Assembly: GCA_029288115.1 (NCBI GenBank)
Contig: JARFPV010000490.1
Coordinates: forward strand, 1 to 10,073
Length of the DNA stretch: 10,073 nt
From: Akkermansiaceae bacterium
Lineage (GTDB): Bacteria > Verrucomicrobiota > Verrucomicrobiia > Verrucomicrobiales > Akkermansiaceae
Direction: 5' to 3'
Shown in pieces: positions 7,874 to 10,073 of the stretch; positions within the stretch are counted from its first letter, which is position 1, and each line of letters begins with the position of its first letter. A program made the position numbers and the translations under genes. The notes beneath the pieces were generated by a model that was given only the letters and a program-made list of their open reading frames with translations, was not told the origin of the DNA and did not search any database.

Positions 7874-8209
7874 TTAGCTGGCGGAAGCGCCGAAACCGGC
7901 GGCCTTGACGGCCTTGATCAAGTCTTCGGTTTTGACATTCTTACCTGCTGTAACGACGGCTTTGTCTGGCATGCTAACCTCGGCTTTGGAAACGCCTGTG
8001 ACTCCTTCAAGTGCGGACCGCACTTTTTTAGCGCAGGACTTGCCTCACCGCATGCCTGTGATCTTTAGGTTGATAGTCTTGGTTTCAGCTTCCTCTGCTT
8101 TTACCTCGGTGGGTGCTTGTGCATTTCCTGATGTATCGCCAGCGATGACGATGCCCAGAGGAAGGGCGGCCACGGCACATAGGCCCATTAGTTTGGTTGT
8201 TTTTTTCAT
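7874..8209 (-). CDS. secreted heavy-metal-associated (HMA/MerP-like) protein with in-frame TGA; candidate selenoprotein
   Basis: An ATG-started frame of 111 residues if the TGA at 8047-8045 (codon 55) is read through. The N-terminus MKKTTKLMGLCAVAALPLG looks like a signal peptide, possibly cut near NAQA (about 29-32), so the product should be periplasmic or membrane-anchored. A ferredoxin-like HMA domain follows: INLKITGMR, then TGA, then GKSCAKKVRSALEGVTGV, AEVSMPDKAVV and a closing IKAVKAAGFGAS. In HMA proteins the GMxC cysteine and a second cysteine 3-4 residues on bind Cu(I), Hg(II) or similar ions. Here the TGA falls exactly on the first of these and C59 is the second, giving a UxxxC spacing. 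The frame is otherwise undamaged up to TAA. Alternatives: a Cys-to-stop pseudogene, or a sequencing error. Read as a plain stop, the product is 54 residues with no metal site. The gene is downstream of the flavoprotein gene but separated by 178 bp that include a repeat. No Shine-Dalgarno is evident. Confidence 0.75.
8009..8025 (-). promoter_or_regulatory. SECIS-like hairpin downstream of the in-frame TGA
   Basis: On the minus strand AAGTGCG (8025-8019) pairs perfectly with CGCACTT (8015-8009) around the loop GTC; opening the top C-G pair gives the loop GGTCC. There are 26 nt between the TGA and the first loop base. Bacterial SECIS elements are stem-loops in the coding region just after the UGA, with a G at the start of the apical loop. 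The E. coli fdhF element has a GGUC apical loop closed by UGC/GCA, which is very similar. Against it, there is no bulged U in the stem like the one E. coli SelB uses, and the lower stem is poor. Confidence 0.45.
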
Positions 8210-8303
8210 GGTTCTGTTTGTTTTATTGGTTTGAAGGACGCGTTTCCAAAAATTTCATTAACCGTCCGTAACTGGGAGCGCCTGTCCTCCTTTCTTATTC
8301 CAA

Positions 8304-8395
8304 AAAAGTAGGACAAGATTACATCTTGTCGGCAACCATCGCTGCATATCCTTTGTCCAAAGCCTGTCGACAGCTTACAAAGCTGTCCTACTTTT
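8304..8395. repeat. 92-bp structured repeat with 12-bp terminal inverted repeats (type C)
   Basis: The ends AAAAGTAGGACA (8304-8315) and TGTCCTACTTTT (8384-8395) are perfect inverted repeats. Inside are two perfect 8-bp hairpins: GACAAGAT, loop TAC, ATCTTGTC (8312-8330) and GACAGCTT, loop ACA, AAGCTGTC (8369-8387). GGCAACCATCG (8331-8341) is the reverse complement of the core of copies A and B and likewise abuts a hairpin. The right end overlaps the last codons and TAG stop of the flavoprotein gene. Because the terminal arms overlap the hairpin arms, two alternative folds are possible. It is probably a related REP-like element; mobility by a RAYT-type transposase is speculation. Confidence 0.85.
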
Positions 8396-9617
8396 CGGCA
8401 ATGGCTAGACCGGCGAGGCGACCTCCAGTCCAGGCGTTCTGGAAGTTGAAACCACCTGTGATGCCATCGATATCCAGAACTTCGCCGGCGAAGTAGAGCC
8501 CAGGGAGCAGTTTGCTTTCCATGGTTTTCAAGTTCACGTCCTTGAGTGACACACCTCCGCAGGTGACGAATTCGTCCTTGTTGGTGCTTTTTGAGGAAAC
8601 CTGATACCTGCCACGAGTGAGTTCGGTGGTAAGCTTTTGGGTGGTTTCCTTGCCGAGTTGCGACCAGATGCAATCTGCGGAAACTTCAGCCGCATCACAG
8701 AGTCTCTGCCATAGTCGCTTCGGGATATTGTCAAATGGCGCCTGACTGCGTACCTGTCTTTTCCCCCAAGTTTGGCGTGTGCTGGTGAGTATGGCTGCAG
8801 CGTCTTGGCCCGGAATCCAGTTCACTGTGATTGTGAAACGGTAGTTGCTGGCGTGTAGTTCACGTGCTCCCCATGCGGAGAGTTTGAGAATTCCCGGGCC
8901 GCTCAGGCCATGATGGGTGATGAGCAGCGGGCCATTCGCAGTGAGCTTCATGCCCTCGACGGTGACTTCCGAATCAGGGACTGATACGCCGGGTAGGTCA
9001 TCGATGCGTGGGTCGTCGATATTAAAGGCGAACAGCGAGGGGACGTCAGCGATCAGTTTGTGACCAAGAGATTGTGCGAGTCTGGCACCGGCGGCGAGAC
9101 GAGTTCCACCAGTAGCTAACAGAACGGATGATGCAGGCAGTTCTTCCCCTTGCCCGGTTACGAGATGGAAACTATTTTTAGTTTCATCGTGTGTGATTGA
9201 TTCTACAGCTGTGGATGTGCGTATTGCCACACCGGCATTTTCAGCTGCAGTTGTCAGGCAGTTAATGATCGTTTGGGAATCATCTGTGACGGGAAACATC
9301 CTGCCGTCCTTTTCCGTTTTTAGGTTTACGCCACGTTGTTCAAACCAGGCTACTGTGTCCGCCGCTCCCCAGCGATGCAGCGGCCCAATCAGTGACTTGC
9401 TCCCTCTTGGGTAATTGTTAGCAAGCTCCCTCGGGTCGGCGCAGTCATGGGTGACATTACAGCGGCCACCACCGGAAATTTTTACTTTGCCTAATACGTG
9501 AGCTGTTTTTTCCAAAATGAGCACTCGCAAGCCGGGACGTGATTCCGCAGCCGTGATGGCGGCGAAAAATCCAGCGGCGCCACCGCCAACAACAATCAGA
9601 TCCCATGAGTCTGACAT
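8388..9617 (-). CDS. YhiN/HI0933-family FAD-dependent oxidoreductase-like protein
   Basis: A 409-residue cytoplasmic flavoprotein of the HI0933/YhiN family (aminoacetone oxidase-like FAD-binding enzymes); the physiological substrate is not established for most members. Visible motifs: dinucleotide-binding GGGAAG at 11-16 ending the first strand, with the acidic E36 after the second strand; the family signature KISGGGRCNVTH (46-57); ATGGTRLAAG near the middle; and the C-terminal FAGEVLDIDG (376-385) followed by GGFNFQNAW (388-396), which closes the FAD site. Length is normal for the family and no motif is broken. The ATG overlaps the TGA of the gene upstream (TGATG). A strong GAGGAGG (9631-9625) lies 7 nt before it, within the upstream coding sequence, so translation is coupled. 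Its TAG stop falls within the 8304-8395 repeat. Confidence 0.95.
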   Translation of the reverse strand: MSDSWDLIVVGGGAAGFFAAITAAESRPGLRVLILEKTAHVLGKVKISGGGRCNVTHDCADPRELANNYPRGSKSLIGPLHRWGAADTVAWFEQRGVNLKTEKDGRMFPVTDDSQTIINCLTTAAENAGVAIRTSTAVESITHDETKNSFHLVTGQGEELPASSVLLATGGTRLAAGARLAQSLGHKLIADVPSLFAFNIDDPRIDDLPGVSVPDSEVTVEGMKLTANGPLLITHHGLSGPGILKLSAWGARELHASNYRFTITVNWIPGQDAAAILTSTRQTWGKRQVRSQAPFDNIPKRLWQRLCDAAEVSADCIWSQLGKETTQKLTTELTRGRYQVSSKSTNKDEFVTCGGVSLKDVNLKTMESKLLPGLYFAGEVLDIDGITGGFNFQNAWTGGRLAGLAIAEK

Positions 9618-10012
9618 CAGACGTCCTCCTCAAGCTCGAACTCTGCCCAGGCAATGGATTCGTTGAGTTCCTTCACCGCGCTGTCAATGAGTAGTTCGAG
9701 ATCGGGTTCTTTACCCTCGCAATTGAACGCGAGCAGGGGACCGCCGTGTTCAACCTCGGGCGGATCCTTATCCACGCCTGACTCACGCACTTGAAACCAG
9801 TCGAGAATGCCTTCGCCGGTCTCTGGGAGCCACTGAACAATCAACTCGATGGTTGCCACTGGGTCATCATCGCCAAGCTCTCGCTGGTTCGCCATATCCT
9901 CGTCATCACAATCGATGCCGGCAAGTGCTTCAAGCTGTGTGTCGTCCTTACGGCCGTCGAGCGATGCCTCGATTTTCTGGAAAACAGCGTCCCTGGTGGA
10001 AATGATTCTCAT
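9617..10012 (-). CDS. small acidic protein of unknown function, coupled to the flavoprotein gene
   Basis: I do not recognise a family. The 131 residues are strongly acidic, with clusters such as DCDDED and ELGDDDP and an EFELEEDV end. There is no signal peptide, membrane helix or cysteine-pair motif, so it should be a soluble cytoplasmic protein. The middle (ATIELIVQWLPETGEGILDWFQVRE) looks folded, with alternating hydrophobics and three tryptophans in the full chain. The stop codon overlaps the next start (TGATG) and the coding region supplies that gene's Shine-Dalgarno, good evidence that this frame is really translated. It is the first gene of the pair; the start ATG has no obvious Shine-Dalgarno (preceded by CAACAAC). 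Confidence 0.75.
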   Translation of the reverse strand: MRIISTRDAVFQKIEASLDGRKDDTQLEALAGIDCDDEDMANQRELGDDDPVATIELIVQWLPETGEGILDWFQVRESGVDKDPPEVEHGGPLLAFNCEGKEPDLELLIDSAVKELNESIAWAEFELEEDV

Positions 10013-10026
10013 GTTGTTGTGTTCTA

Positions 10027-10070
10027 TTTAAACAGGATTGACAGGATTGACAAGAGATTGGGAGTTTAAA
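10027..10070. repeat. tandem 9-bp repeats flanked by a 7-bp inverted repeat
   Basis: ACAGGATTG occurs twice in tandem (10032-10040 and 10041-10049), followed by a degenerate ACAAGAGATTG. TTTAAAC (10027-10033) and GTTTAAA (10064-10070) frame it as inverted repeats. It lies immediately upstream of the minus-strand gene starting at 10012, so it could overlap that promoter. The window ends three bases later, so its full extent is unseen. Confidence 0.6.
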
Positions 10071-10073
10071 ACT

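Noticed and set aside
7865..8234. Plus-strand frames of 67 and 109 residues across the HMA gene
   Set aside because: They are antisense to the HMA frame, which has a signal peptide, a recognisable domain and a matching terminator.
8270..8290. GGGAGCGCCTGTCCTCC beside the 92-bp element, resembling a decayed repeat arm
   Set aside because: The similarity to the 64-bp repeats is limited to short GGGAG and CTGTCC words, and no clear hairpin forms.
6257..8395. CRISPR array or insertion sequence
   Set aside because: The repeats are too few, unevenly spaced and individually palindromic, with no spacers, cas genes or transposase in the window.
8206..8673. 155-residue minus-strand frame spanning the end of the flavoprotein gene and the repeat
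   Set aside because: It is a shifted frame of the flavoprotein and repeat DNA, with no motif. It ends at the HMA start only by chance.

Overview
The window reads like a chromosomal segment of a Verrucomicrobiota-type bacterium with moderate to high GC. This is inferred from three things: an FtsH with a long periplasmic region, weak or absent Shine-Dalgarno sequences before most genes, and short double-hairpin intergenic repeats. None of these proves the phylum.

Layout. Positions 176-3706 (minus) encode a 1176-residue fusion: a TerB-like N-terminal domain, FHA-like segments, an ABCG-type ATPase and a six-helix permease. It is divergent from ftsH (3870-6260, plus), with 163 bp between the two start codons. 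That gap holds a strong stem-loop just before ftsH and a possible -10 box very close to the GTG start of the transporter. After ftsH comes a Wzz/GNVR-type polysaccharide chain-length protein without a kinase domain (6368-7753, plus). Both plus-strand genes end at a TAG that forms the left edge of a 64-bp two-hairpin repeat (6257-6320 and 7750-7813, 60 of 64 positions identical).

On the minus strand, reading from the right edge, a small acidic protein of unknown function (9617-10012) is translationally coupled by TGATG to a YhiN/HI0933-family flavoprotein (8388-9617). The flavoprotein also ends at a TAG inside a repeat: a 92-bp element at 8304-8395 that carries the core of the other two repeats in inverted orientation. 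Downstream lies a secreted heavy-metal-associated (HMA/MerP/CopZ-like) protein (7874-8209), followed by a clear intrinsic terminator (7818-7851).

The most interesting observation is that this HMA gene has one in-frame TGA, at the first metal-binding cysteine of the GMxC motif. The reading frame is intact on both sides. A perfect 7-bp hairpin with a G-first apical loop lies 26 nt after the TGA, where a bacterial SECIS element would sit. This suggests a selenocysteine-containing metal-binding protein. A pseudogene with a Cys-to-stop mutation is the main alternative. Conventional gene calling would miss the gene or split it.

The genes do not form one pathway. FtsH (membrane proteolysis), the Wzz-like protein and the transporter all act at the envelope, and the HMA protein is probably exported, but the window gives no direct functional link between them.
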